Below are positions 48,591 through 60,766 of a DNA stretch of 64,000 nt, in pieces; the stretch's first letter is position 1; each line of letters begins with the position of its first letter. This DNA is from Membranipora membranacea (taxonomy: Eukaryota; Bryozoa; Gymnolaemata; Cheilostomatida; Membraniporidae). Under the pieces are notes generated by a model that saw only the letters and a list, made by a program, of their open reading frames with translations, was not told the DNA's origin and did not search any database. Where the stretch lies: contig OU612066.1 in assembly GCA_914767715.1 (NCBI GenBank), forward strand, positions 25,332,283-25,396,282, read 5' to 3'. The translations under genes and the position numbers were made by a program.

Positions 48591-49674
48591 TCTGGAGAAA
48601 CCTAGCTCTGGGAAGTTAATAGACAATAAATCTTCATCACCAAGCTTGTCAGGAAACGTAACTAGGAAAGCTTTAGGATTAATGACATGGCTTGCTACAC
48701 GTGTCTTTGTACACATCAGCTTAAAAAGTGCTCATATGATCTCAATGGTAGATGGTTAATTTTACAGCCTGCTGTGTATCTAAGGTACCAGTACACACAC
48801 TGCCAAACCTAATAATAATACACCTTGTGTGGCCTGATTTGACTTAGTTATGCTGTAATCACTGAGATAATCAATGGGATGGGATGTGTTTCCTGCTGTG
48901 GGTCCGACTCATTATATTTTTGTATACTTTCTATTTTATGATTTTATTGTATATGGACCCAAATAACATTACAGATGAGTTGTTGAAGTGTGGACTCATA
49001 GTCTGCACCCATCCTTTATAAAACACAAAGTAGCAGACATGAATAAAATAATGACAAAAATTCTAATATCTACTAGACAATTTTGAAACCTAGAATCAAA
49101 TCTTGAAATGCAGATCAAGTTCTCAAATCGATGCATGCATTCCTGACAAAACTTTAACCTTACATGACACTAAAAGATAAAACACCATGGTGCTCCCAAG
49201 AGTGGCAAGGGAACAGAAACATTGCAGTGGCCTGCACGAAAAACTCAACCATCAAGCATTAGTATCACATCTTTGACTGCTTTCATTTAGTGACTTCTTG
49301 TCACTAAAAAGAACTCGTCATATGATTTCAAATGCTATTTGAGTTGAGGATTCCTTTTTGCAGTGAGCCTACATAGGCCTGCTCGTAAAAACTCTTTAGC
49401 ATAATTTGCTTTTTTTGCACCATTTTTTATGAAGCACACTGAAAACAATCGCCTATAACCTGACTTAGTTATGAATCATTGAGCCGTTTCGCTTAGAGAG
49501 AAGGTTGTGTTAGGTTCTAGTTTTAAACTGTCACTCATTATATAGTTGTTCGTCTCTTTTTTTAAAAATCGTAGACAAAACTAGATAACAAAGTTGTTGT
49601 GTATATCGTATCGTGATCCTTTGCCTAGAGTTTGGTTAATCCGTGGATGAGATGTCGCCTGCCGCTGCTGTTTT
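48591..49674. other. Convergent intergenic region, POLG2 and KDEL receptor
   Basis: It holds the 3' untranslated regions of both genes. No further gene was recognised. Confidence 0.5.
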
Positions 49675-52216
49675 CTATGCTGGCAACTGCAGTTTCTTGC
49701 CTTGTAACACTAAAACAGACAACAAGGTTATTTAGAAAAACCCGATCAAATATTAATCACAAATTACAAACAGCTGTGCACTTGAACCATGTGGGCCTGT
49801 GTGTGAGAAGGGTAGTTCACTAAGCTGTCTCCAACTAGGACATCAATTATTTAAAATTACCAGCAACTCCTTGTGATTAAAGTATTAATCCCATCTGGTT
49901 AACTGCCATCCAGAAAGACTGCGGAAGTCGACTACCAGGCCTCTTCCAACTAATTTATTATAAGCTTCAATAATGACGGGTGACAGCCAGCATGATTACT
50001 GAAAATATCACCTGGCTTGTCAACAGTTAGCAAATGAGATGCTGGTAGCCAACTGTTCAAAATAACTTCATAAATCGAAAAAGGCAATGAAGTCAAATGA
50101 GTTCATACCAACTACATCTTCTGATATATATATATATGCATATGCATGTTTATGCAAGGTATGTGTTGGTGTTTTTTACAGCTTCGGCCAGAGCATGGAT
50201 CATTTTTACAGCAAAAACAGTTGCCTATGTCGAAAATACAAGACAGAATGCAATGACCACAGAAATCATAAAAAATAGGGAGGGCACAAACCTTTTGTGA
50301 TGTAGAGATAGAAGAAATCCATGTACAGTACTGTCTGCACTATACCGGCGACAACAGCAATGATGTCAAAACTGTTCTCATAATAGAACCTGTAGACCCA
50401 GTTTAATATGTATAGACCTCTGTATGAGCCGAGAGCGAATAGGTAATGGCTAGTAATGGTCTCGGCCTCACCAGTCTTACTGATCATAAATAGCTGTGGT
50501 AGGATGGCTACTGCTTCCACATAGATGGAGAATGTCCACAAGATCTAAATACAGAAGAGAAAATTATGAGCCCTACTGTTAAATCAATAAATCAAACCAT
50601 TTAATTGGATTAGATACCCTCCAACTAAATCAAGGAGGGTGTCATCATTTGGAGAAAAACTAACATATCCTTGATGCATGTGGATATATTAGCTTATCAT
50701 AGTGGCTTCCAAGTCAACACACAGGAACTCTGATATTTTAATTGGTGATTATTTTAATGGCCTCAGAAAGCCAGAACAAGCGTCACATTGTCTGATATAA
50801 TGGCATCAAATTTTCCTTGAGATATGCCTAGTCCTACTCACTATTAAAACACTTACCTCCATTGGTGAGAACTCGTGGTTGACTACAACAGCCAGAAGAG
50901 CGCAAGGAAGAAGCAAGAACTCCATTCTGAACGAGTCATGATTTCCATCGTATGTGGCTTTAAACTTGGCATAAATTAGATAGATAGTGGCGATGGATGT
51001 ACTGATGAAGAATACTTTCATCGCAGTGTTGTAGGGTGATACAAAGTTAGTCACCAGATCAAGGTATCTTGTGATGAATACTCCAGCGAATAGTATCTGA
51101 CTTTTTCCGGACAAACCTGCAAGAATAATAAAACAGAACTCTTGATACTATATGATAGCATTGTATGCCAGTTGACTATATTCATTACATGAGAGTGTCT
51201 CAACATGTATAATCAGTTACACTGAGTTGTTATGACATTTCAGACAATTAAATATTGCAATTATCTCACTTAGCCATTTCCTAACTGACATATGTCCATC
51301 CAAGCCTCCTCATTTACATGGACTGCCTATAAATGAACCAAACTGCAGAACATAGGGACTCGACAAGCATAGGTCACTGGTAGGAAAATGATCAATAAGA
51401 GCTGACCGCCACTGTTTTTGAGGCCTTGCAATCACTTGTTAGTGAGCAGTGACTTAAATTATCACTAAATTTAATGATGATATGGCTCTAGCTACTCTTG
51501 TCACAGACAGTGGACCTCGCTAGGCTTTTATGTCTCATCTGAGGAACTTCTATTACTGCACTGGAGGTCGCATGGGATTAAAACAAGATCTTTTTGATGC
51601 ATAATGTGAATGAGTGGTTTGGGTGGGAAGCAAGTGACTCAAACAATCTAGTAATAATGAGTAGTATTACTTGAGTGGTTGCCTAGTGAGTAGCCTACTC
51701 TACTGTGACTGGCCCTACCACACTACAGTGGCATGAAGTGTGTAGTCTCTAGGAAAGATCTAATGTGTGCAGTGGCCCTGAAGCTGGCCATAAGTGCTTA
51801 CAATTAACAACAATGCAAAGAAGAAAGTATTCCACTAGTTTTACAGCAAAACAAGTTAGAATGCTGACTACTCTACTGATGCTTGCAATGAATGGGATGT
51901 ATATGTGGGCATATTGGTGAACTCCCAGAGAAAATGTGGGATGGAGGTGGAAACTTGATGGTCAGAGAGGACACTGTGACTGTTGAAGGAAGTGAGACAA
52001 TAGCATAAAAATGATAAACAAAAAATATATATCTATCTCAGCCAAGCCCAATCCCAGGCCAATGTTTGTTTTGTTTTTTCATCAATCAAAAGATTGAACT
52101 CAACAGTGTAAATATGCTTACTCACCAGCTACAGATCGGCTCTTCCATATTTTCAGCAATAGGATTATGATTGCAGCCAAATGGCAGAGATCACCAACAA
52201 GCCGAAATACATTCAT
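49675..52216 (-). CDS. KDELR: ER lumen protein-retaining (KDEL) receptor (4 exons, 212 aa)
   Basis: Exons on the minus strand: 52216-52126, 51116-50857, 50544-50292, 49709-49675. They give exactly 212 residues, the length of animal KDEL receptors. Seven hydrophobic helices are present. Known ligand-pocket positions are kept: Arg5, Arg47, Asp50, Glu127, Tyr158, Arg159, Asn165, Arg169 and Asp193. The last 35-nt exon supplies the tail ([12 protein letters not shown]) with the lysine signal used for COPI-dependent return from Golgi to ER. The receptor binds H/KDEL-like C-termini of ER residents in the acidic Golgi. The final exon is too short to find without the family alignment. Which vertebrate paralogue (1, 2 or 3) it matches is not meaningful here. 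Confidence 0.96.
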
Positions 52217-53764
52217 GATTCCTGCAGGAGGTTTAGTGAGGAAATAATCTCATTCAAAAGTGTAACACAACTTCTTTTCAATGGGGACGTGGCCCGCAAT
52301 GCATTGTGGATGTTGATGTGACCAGACAATAATGTTTGTATATGGATGGGAAATATTTTTAACAACAAATGAGGTTTTCTGTAGGGTTTTTGGTAAGGTT
52401 TCTTCATTTGAAACAGGGAGCACACAACTCCTGGCTTAACGCCCCTGTCAACAGAGAGTTATTAGGGCAAACAGCCTGCTGTCAAAATAAAATGGCAAAA
52501 TGTGCGGAACTAAATTGAATTTGACTGATCTAGGAGTTCTGACATACCATACTCTTCACACCAATCTCAATTATCATCACTCATTACTTGGGTAAATAAT
52601 ATGACTCTTCTCCCATTGTACATCATCTGAGGCGATCAAACAAATGTCGCAGTGCTCCTTATAATGATAACATTATATAGAGCGTAACTGTACCATTTAT
52701 AATCTAAAAATTTCACCAGATCAGAGTTGAAGTTTTCCAACGTTTTGTGGAAATTGAGCAGTGTCTAAACATTACATCCCGCTGAACCAAGGTCTTAGGG
52801 GATTGTACTGTTGCAAGTTTCAGATGATATTATGATGTATCAAAATTTCCAAATCAACCGCTGGTATGGCATGGCAGAACAGGGTCGTAGCTTAGAAAAA
52901 ATGGTCGGGAGGCAAAAATCTGAGGCAAGTCCGAAGCATCACCAGTAGGGGTGCTGTAAGCTCCTCTCCAAGTAATTTAAGGTATTCAATTAGCAGTCCC
53001 AGAGGAGCTGATTCTGATGTGTTTGGTTCAAATATGGTGTTTTTAGGCCACTGTATTTAGCTTTCGAGGGGAGGCAGTGCCTTCCTGCCTGCAGAAACAT
53101 AACCTAACGCCCACCAAGTTATCAATTATCTGAATCATCTTGTCACTCAGCTTCTGTTCACAAAATAAAGATAGATGATATATTGTTCATTCCGGTAATT
53201 TTGTCACTGAACAATTACTATGTTACAAAAAGGCTCCATACGCTTGGTGGAATAATCCAGACAAAAACCGTTTTTCTGTAATGTATCTAAGATATAGTAA
53301 AAAAAATATTGCTTGAATTTGTTTTCACTTTTCTAGCTTCATAATAATCTAGGTCCATGTTGTAATCATTTTTTAATAAAGTACGTATTTAGATGTCTTT
53401 TCTGTGTAGTGTAGTTGCAGATGTATGCTTAGTAGTTTTAGGCACTATCAAGCTTTGGATACAATTATTCTCTGTTGGTCTAAAATGCTTGAATTTCGTA
53501 AAAGTGAAAACTATTGATGATATTATTTGTGCTGATCTTAAATCTTAAATCATCACCTTTATTTTGACAAATAGATCATCATAGATATTGATAGATCAAT
53601 AAAGCTCTCCACCATGAGATCTTCAGATTTACTACTGTTTTCACTGCTCTATTGTTTATTAGTTGGCTTCGTATTAGTTGATTTTCATGTTCTTGCTTGC
53701 TTCGTGCGCTTGAAACTTTACCACTACACAAAATTTAATGGATGCTATAATTGTAATCAACTAA
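52217..53764. other. Intergenic region upstream of KDELR
   Basis: AT-rich sequence containing the KDELR promoter side. No gene was recognised. A 99-codon frame at 53614-53913 runs into the MITE that follows and is not considered real. Confidence 0.5.
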
Positions 53765-54196
53765 TGCCCAGTTTATACATCAAATTAAGACCCGAATTAA
53801 CTTCATTCTTTCAAAATGCCACATTATTCGAGTCACCCGAATTTGCCAAAATGCTGCCTGAATTACAACCTGAATTGCTTAATTCATGGCTTAATTCGGC
53901 GTCACAAATTTAATTCAGGTGCTAATTTGGCACTTTGAATCGGTGATAGATTAAATGACAAATCCTAGAGGATACTCATGAACGGCCATTTTATATGTAA
54001 ATGTAATATCCCCTGAATAATTCGACAGTGTACATGGCCTCGTATTAACTGTCAAATTGTGGTCGAATATTCATCACTCACTGTCGAATATACGAGTGGT
54101 CACCTGACACTCGAATTAGACATTTAGTGCACCCAAATTAGACCCCTAATTAACCCTAATCCGGGTGAGTTAATTTGATGTATAAACTGAGCGTAA
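53762..54196. mobile_element. PIF/Harbinger-like MITE, about 429 bp
   Basis: The element 53765-54193 has terminal inverted repeats of about 24 bp. CAGTTTATACATCAAATTAA (20 bp) is identical in both arms. TAA flanks both ends (53762-53764 and 54194-54196), the 3-bp TWA target typical of PIF/Harbinger. The interior repeats AATTCA-like motifs and has no transposase. Confidence 0.8.
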
Positions 54197-54883
54197 GTCT
54201 TATAACATAAAGCCATATTGTAATATAAGACTGTAAATTTTAATCACAATGGAATTAAAAGCTGAAACGTCTGCACAAGAACTATTAAAAATCTTCTAGC
54301 TTTTTCACATCGATCATATATAAGTCAGAAGATGAAATGTTGAAATTTGTTGTGGTGAAATTTAACACGAAAATAGAGCTAACATTATATAGTGACAAAT
54401 GCAATATCCCACAGTACCTATTTAGTTTAATCTTTTATAATAATACCAATAAAAAATCAATAATGTATCGTCTAAAGTGTCCTGCTAGTTCAGAACTTAT
54501 TACTAGAACACTGCCAAGCAACAATGTCAACATTGGCAGCGTTTGGATAACAACACGGCAGAGTAAGCATTACTTCAGATTGGATTCTCTGGACAAAAAT
54601 GGGGTGTGCATCAAGCACAAACAATCTGGAAGGCATACCTTCTCTAGCTGCTAGACACAATGTACGATCAGCAGGTATGTTCTCATCAAGAGTACATTAG
54701 CATCATAATCAATTTCACAATAAGGCCTGTGAAAATGCTATAAGAATCTACAGACTGAAAGAAGCACACAAATATTTCTGGACTGATACTTTACATTTTT
54801 TTGGTTGAAACCAATCAATATCTGGGCATGGGACTTTCTGAGTTCTATATTTAATAATTTCAGGTCGCAAGCCACTGTTGGGA

Positions 54884-56548
54884 ATGCATATCACCGCCAT
54901 TAGAAGGTTCATTGAAGATCATCCAAAGGTAAAAGTCGATCACCTCACAACATCTGAAATCAACTCTGCATTTGTAAAACCGGAAACAAAACACACAAAC
55001 CAATCCTACATTCAGCTGTATAAAGACGCCCAGGATCCTACAACTGGGATACCTCTAGTCTCTACAGCAACAGTGTTCGTGTCTCACGCTTGGCGATATG
55101 CATTTTACGATGTTGTTGTTAATGTTATGGAACAGTATGCAAGCCGAAATCCCGATGCCTACTTCTGGTTTGACCTCTTCACAAACAATCAAAATGAAGT
55201 GTCTTCCAAAGACTTTGACTGGTTCAGCCAGACATTTCGCAACAGTATCAGAGACATTGGTCAAGTGCTCCTAGTGCTCTCACCATGGAATGACCCCATA
55301 CCTGTTCAGAGAGCTTGGTGCCTCTTTGAAATTCACAATGCATTAGAAGACTCTGAGGTACAGCTTTCTATTGATCTTCCTAGCAGTGAAGTTGAGGGTT
55401 TTAAAGCGGGAGTTATTGAGGATGAGGACTCACTGATTCAAGTGTTATCTGACGTGCAGGCCGAGCAAGCTGAGGCCAAATCCAGCACCGATAAAGAGCT
55501 AATATTTAGCGTAATACAAGAGTCAGACGGGGGATTCCAACATGTGAACCAACAAGTAAAAAAGGGACTGAGAAGCTGGTACATTGAACAGCTGAAGATT
55601 CTCATCAAAGAAGAACCAGACAACTCCACACTTTTGTTACATAGTGCCAGCATAATGGAAAGCTTTGACTTCTTTAACGACGCTCTTTTTTATTACAACG
55701 AGCACCTTTCCATCACAATGAAAGCTTTTGGTGAAGATCATCCTGATGTGGCAACAGCATGCAACAATATGGCTAATGTGTACCAGCGTAAAGGACAATT
55801 TGATGAAGCCATGGAACAGTACCAAAAATCCTTAAGAATCACAGTGGATGCGTTTGGCGAGAATCATGAACGCACTGGAGTTATATACAATAATATTGCT
55901 AATGTGTACGGCGATCAAGGAGAACAAGGTAAAGCTCTAGAATTTCACCGTAAAAATCTCAAAATCGAGCTGGACACGTTCGGTGCGAACAGCTCGCAAG
56001 TCGCTGACACTTACAATAACATAGCCTGTACCTATCATGAAAAAGATGACTTAGATGAAGCAATAAAATACTACAATAAATCGCTCACCATCAAACATGA
56101 TACTCTAGGGGAGAATCATCCTCTCGTGGCGGACTCTTACAGCAACATGGGATGCGCTTATGATAGTAAGGGTGAAACGGATAGGGCGCTTGAGTATCAT
56201 CAGAAGTCACTCGCGATCAGACTAGAAATATTGGGTGAGAAACATTCCGAAGTTGCATCTTCCTACAATAACATAGCCAATGCATATGAGAGCAAAGGTG
56301 AATTTGAAGAAGCACTAGAACATCACCACAAAGCACTCACCATCAAGCTAGAGTTGCTCGGAGAGGTGCATCCCAGCGTCGGTGACTCCTACTATAACAT
56401 TGCAGTCCTATACAAAAGCCAAGATGATGATAATACAGCTTTGCAATTTTTCCAAAAATCACTACAGGTTAGGCTTGAAACGCTGGGCGAAAATCACCCT
56501 GATGTAGTTCAATCCCAAGAAAGCATGACCTTTTGTAACATACCATGA
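54884..56548 (+). CDS. TIR-like domain plus seven kinesin-light-chain-type TPRs (554 aa)
   Basis: This is one uninterrupted coding exon; the frame opens upstream, but the first ATG after a TTTCAG acceptor (54857-54862) is at 54884. Residues about 60-160 form a TIR-like fold signature: VFVSHAW (65-70 region), YFWFDLF, VLLVLSPW and RAWCLFEI. The Glu of WCLFEI (Glu149) sits where NAD-cleaving TIR domains such as SARM1 have their catalytic Glu. After a mixed helical linker come seven 42-residue TPR units of the KLC/nephrocystin-3 type (GE.HP.VA..YNNIA..Y), from about 249 to 540. Such proteins may act as signalling or innate-immune scaffolds; that role is inferred. A 5' untranslated exon may end at CAG before GTATGT at 54676. 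NB-ARC/NACHT is absent. Confidence 0.85.
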   Translation: MHITAIRRFIEDHPKVKVDHLTTSEINSAFVKPETKHTNQSYIQLYKDAQDPTTGIPLVSTATVFVSHAWRYAFYDVVVNVMEQYASRNPDAYFWFDLFTNNQNEVSSKDFDWFSQTFRNSIRDIGQVLLVLSPWNDPIPVQRAWCLFEIHNALEDSEVQLSIDLPSSEVEGFKAGVIEDEDSLIQVLSDVQAEQAEAKSSTDKELIFSVIQESDGGFQHVNQQVKKGLRSWYIEQLKILIKEEPDNSTLLLHSASIMESFDFFNDALFYYNEHLSITMKAFGEDHPDVATACNNMANVYQRKGQFDEAMEQYQKSLRITVDAFGENHERTGVIYNNIANVYGDQGEQGKALEFHRKNLKIELDTFGANSSQVADTYNNIACTYHEKDDLDEAIKYYNKSLTIKHDTLGENHPLVADSYSNMGCAYDSKGETDRALEYHQKSLAIRLEILGEKHSEVASSYNNIANAYESKGEFEEALEHHHKALTIKLELLGEVHPSVGDSYYNIAVLYKSQDDDNTALQFFQKSLQVRLETLGENHPDVVQSQESMTFCNIP

Positions 56549-56785
56549 CTAGCTGTTCATGAATTATCATAAAGATTTGACAGGAGCGTAACAACATCTG
56601 GTACGAGAATGGAAGAAGATCGACTTGTGGCTTGTTGCTTTGGAAGCCATCGAGAGATGTTTGATGGCACTTTCAACCGCAACGCAATGACAACCATTTG
56701 TTATAAAAATATTTCATAAAACATGATACTTCCGTTTCCATTAACTTGTTTCAATTTTTGTTACTACCTACTGTTTTTAGTCAAT

Positions 56786-57088
56786 GTTTAACCCATTGAA
56801 TTCCATATCTGGAATAGCATCATTAGCTTTCTTTTGCAAAACAAAGGGCTTGCAAAATTAGCCAGTCCCTAGTAGCAATCTAGAAACGCCCTAATCATCG
56901 ACACTGTATGGGGTATAATTACTGTTTGCAATTTTGTAAACAAGACAATTTCTCAGGCTAATTATTCATGCTACTAGGGACAGCCAATCAGATAACAGTC
57001 AGATGGGTCCCTGTGTTTAGTGTCCTAACCGTATAACGCTATGATACTATTTCCATTCTAAGAGAAGAATCTAATTCAGTGGTTTAAC
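56786..57088 (+). mobile_element. 289-bp nonautonomous element with 7-bp duplication, copy A
   Basis: The element 56793-57081 is flanked by GTTTAAC on both sides. Its ends are CCATTGAATT and AATTCAGTG, which are imperfect inverted repeats. Internal arms CCAGTCCCTAGTAGCA and TGCTACTAGGGACAG can fold back. An inverted copy lies at 62783-63070. It carries no coding capacity. Confidence 0.85.
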
Positions 57089-57844
57089 CTAATATACCTC
57101 CTCAGTATTAATGACATAGTCATACCACTGCAGCCCCATTTTTGTTGTCGCTGTGTTAAGGCTAATCTGAACACCAAAAAAAGTATCTTGATTTAGTTTC
57201 ATTCTCCCAATGTCTTTTCCCTTTCATTCCGACTTTTTGCAGAGACAGTTTGAGAAAATTATTGTAGAAGAATGTTATATAAATATATATTATATTATAT
57301 ATATATTATACTCATTTTACATGGATGACTGCTTTAAAAGAGGATATAGACATGGAACCAAACCATCTGAATTTCATAGCTTACATCATGCCGACATAGT
57401 GTTTTCTGAAACCAAGACCAGAGTATCCTTAAAATCAAATATTAATTTCGTCTCAATATTTGTGATCAATTTCCTTCAACTCATATCATGAGACAGATTG
57501 TCTCACAGTTTAAGAAAATAATTCTACGCTGCAAATTTTTAAAAGGAAATTGTATCCTGCAAAAAAGTCCATCATCAGCTCATATTCTGCGACATCAAAC
57601 AGGAAGGAAGAATACTATAGAAACTAACACATATCCACGCTGCAAATAGACAATGTGTTAACTCTGATATGATTGGCTGTTTGGTGGCAAATACTTGCAA
57701 ATCAGAGCCAATACATTGGCTACATTGCAACCAAAGTGACTTTTCTCCACAGGCAAGCTTTCCCGTACCTATTCATGTGTTTAACTGTCAGCTTCACAAA
57801 ACCGATTCCTTACGGCACATTCACATAAATATTACAATGTTTGA

Positions 57845-60313
57845 TCAGTTGAAGCCCGCCCAGTCACTTTGCTCAGAGTCATCATCAGGATCTACACCTA
57901 CGCATCTGATTCCTTCCTTCAACATCGGAGTCCCTTTATGTTTTCCTACAAGGTTCGAAAAGCACAATGCTTATATGATACAATGACAATCTTCTGTAAA
58001 AAAATCGGCACGACAGTGTGAAAAAATGGTAAGTAGGATGAGACAGTTTGAAGTACGGATAACTCCCTTTACTACATTAAATGCCTTATCTCAACAAATG
58101 TGGGACCTCTTCACAACACTTCTGCTGGACTTCTGTGCAACAAGAGAAGATAACTTTAGGAATGATAAAAGATAAGCAGAGCTGATTGTAGCCTGCCTTG
58201 ATCCTTGGATTGTAAGGAGTGGGTGAAAGGAGTCCCTGTTAACATTTTTTTGTAGTTTTCACTACCCGTGGCAATGTAAGCCATTCCATGGTAGGTAGAG
58301 TCCTATTGCATTTCGTAAAAAAATAGTGATGTAAAGCTATTACATGCACTCAATTTTTGTGAAGTATCAATAATAATCATGCCTGGGTTCCCTTTTATAT
58401 TACTAACAATCTTCCGAAGTCTTACCTAAAACTCGTGCCATCAGAATGAGCTTGAGAGATCTTGAGCTATCTAGGTTTTTGATCGTTAGAGATTGTTTTA
58501 TGAGTTTGTCTTTGTAAGCGTGGAAGTTTAGACACACGTGGTGACCTTCACCTGAAAGACAAGCATGAATTTCAAAATATGGTTTGATAATCAAATGCAA
58601 TTCTTGATAGCCAGAGAGCTCCAACACAACCATAAAATGAATATCAAACCAAGTCATTATAATATAATGACTTTATATATTTTTTGATATTCATCTTATC
58701 GTTGAGCTCTCTATATTATAAAATAACTGATTAACAGTTGAGGTAGGAGGACATTGAGACTCATAATCAGACCAAAAGGTGTTCAGATTTCATCACAGTG
58801 ACCGAGAACTAGCAAGTTTGTCAGCTGAACAGTTTATTTCTATTCACTATAATACAGAGCTATAATATAGTTACTCTATATTTTCGAATAATAAACTCAT
58901 AGGCCACATAGAACATATATAATCTATATGAAACTATGTCAGGTTATTGGCTCAATACTATTCAAAGTGTGGCATGGCAACTTATGCTTCAAATAATCTT
59001 CCTGGAGACACCGCTCATATTCATCATATTGATCCCATTTGCCGTCATTTCGTGTCGATCCCATTCTACAGGTGAGCCGCCATCGGCTCGTTGAAGAGCA
59101 ACAGCACATTGAAGCATACTTGATTGAGTTTGACCTGAGGGTACTACTCATAGCTCAAAGGTAATAACTTACCATCTTCAGTGGGAGGACAACTTGTAAT
59201 TCTACAGTGTATATTCTGCAGAGGGTCAGCTGTGACCTCCTCTCCAAGATTGTCTTTTATATCAAACTGTATTGTGTAGTGGTGGTTGAGTTTTAGAAAT
59301 CCTGAGCAAATAAAACAAATGGATGGATGATATCACAATAAAAGCGGTCACTTTTGAAAATTGATATTAACTTATTAAAGGGAGGAAGAGGCCTCGAAAG
59401 ATAAAAAGAGAGGTATTTTCCAGGAATTAAAATGAGAGCAACGCTAATAAATCTCTGAATAGAAACATAGGTTGGTGTTGTCCTATCTTTTGGCATAAGG
59501 AGGCAACTTCAAATTGATGTAGCTTGTAGCTGCTAGTGAGCAAAAGTAACTGCAACCTCAGTGACGATTTACAGTGATAGAATAGCATCCAAAAGAACAA
59601 GTTTACAAGATGGTAAGTATTTGCCATTCATGTGAAGAGTCAATATACCCAATAACCAGAAAACTGTGCATGGAATTCACAAATGGTAAATTTTCAAGAT
59701 TTTACCCCATATCCTCCTTGATTTTTTGAGAATTCTCAAATGATAAATGTGGAAACTTGTATTGTTTTGATGGTTTTGGTAAGCATCACTGAAGTTGATT
59801 GCATGAGCTTTGTGTTAAACTGATTTATATATCACATAAGATGATTGATAATTACCAACATGGATTTCTTGTGTATTTTCATCCACCTGCCGTTTAACTA
59901 TGCCAAGATCATGATCGTTGCTGACTTGCGTAGATTCAAAATGTACGCGACTGCTAGTAGCACCTGAATATATAAGAACATTCAGCATTTTACACATGGG
60001 GCAATTGTTGTGTTTGTGTGATATTCGGTAATGAGAAGAGTGACATGGTTAAATGGAAATGATTGACTGCTGACACCAACGAACTTAACCTCAAGGTTTA
60101 GTCCATTGCTGACACATAGTTTTGCATATTTTTACGAATGAGGCATTCACGTCTTGATAAGCACAGCTATTTTTAATTGCTTGAGAAGAAAAACTTCTTA
60201 TGGTAATAAATCATAAAGTGAGATCACGGATTCGTGTTGTTTCTGAAACATCAGTCTTACTCACCAGAGAACTCCCTTCCTGCTGTTTCCTCATGTGGAA
60301 GCTCTGAGCTCAT
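57845..60313 (-). CDS. ADISSP: ADISSP/C20orf27 family protein (5 exons, 170 aa)
   Basis: Exons on the minus strand: 60313-60265, 59963-59856, 59301-59173, 58551-58426, 57945-57845, all in phase, 171 codons with the stop. Human C20orf27 is 174 aa. Conserved segments are SRVHFES near the start, VGFLKLNHHYTIQFDI, LMARVLGKHKGTPML, and the C-terminus EGIRCVGVDPDDDSEQSDW. The family has been named adipose-secreted signalling protein in mammals. Outside mammals its role is unknown, and no classical signal peptide is present here (start MSSELPHEETAGREFSG). It is a small beta-rich protein by appearance. Copy A of the 289-bp element lies about 760 bp beyond its stop codon. Confidence 0.92.
60070..60115. 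mobile_element. 32-bp palindromic insertion with 7-bp duplication in ADISSP intron 1
   Basis: The element 60077-60108 starts CAACGAACTTAACC and ends GGTTTAGTCCATTG. Exact CTGACAC copies flank it. It belongs to the CAATGAACT-type family seen at 25573 and 27656. Confidence 0.8.
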
Positions 60314-60766
60314 TTCTTATTATATTCTACCCTGAAATTACAGGTATTGTGGTTATTGGTACAAATCATAACATTTGTGATGAAACTACACGGAGGACGA
60401 CTTCACCCATTGGGAGGTATATTACAGGAGCTCAGTTATGCTGGGTCTTCTCTGCATCGTCATGATGCCAACCGATAGATAGAAATAATTAAGAGACCGT
60501 TGAGGAGGGTGTGCATGAGCAGTACAACGAAATTAATTTTGTGGGAATTTCTGTTGGTCAATTTTCTAAGCTACTCTACTGTAAAGAGAGTAATTCTATC
60601 TGTGGGTGACATATACACATTCAGTTGTTACTACCCTATCTAGGTAGGTGTTGTTCAAAACAGCAAAATCCGGACGAGTTGCCTTAACTTTGCCAATGTC
60701 TAGTTTCAACCTGTGATGGTTGATGCTGGACATTGGCATAGTAAAGGCATGTAAGTACCAGTGGCC

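Noticed and set aside
53614-53913. 99-codon frame with a hydrophobic start
   Set aside because: Its second half is the end of a MITE (from 53765), and no homology or splice partner was seen.
54337-54654. 105-codon frame before the TIR-TPR gene
   Set aside because: It stops before the possible donor at 54676 and cannot join the downstream exon in frame. It is likely untranslated or chance.
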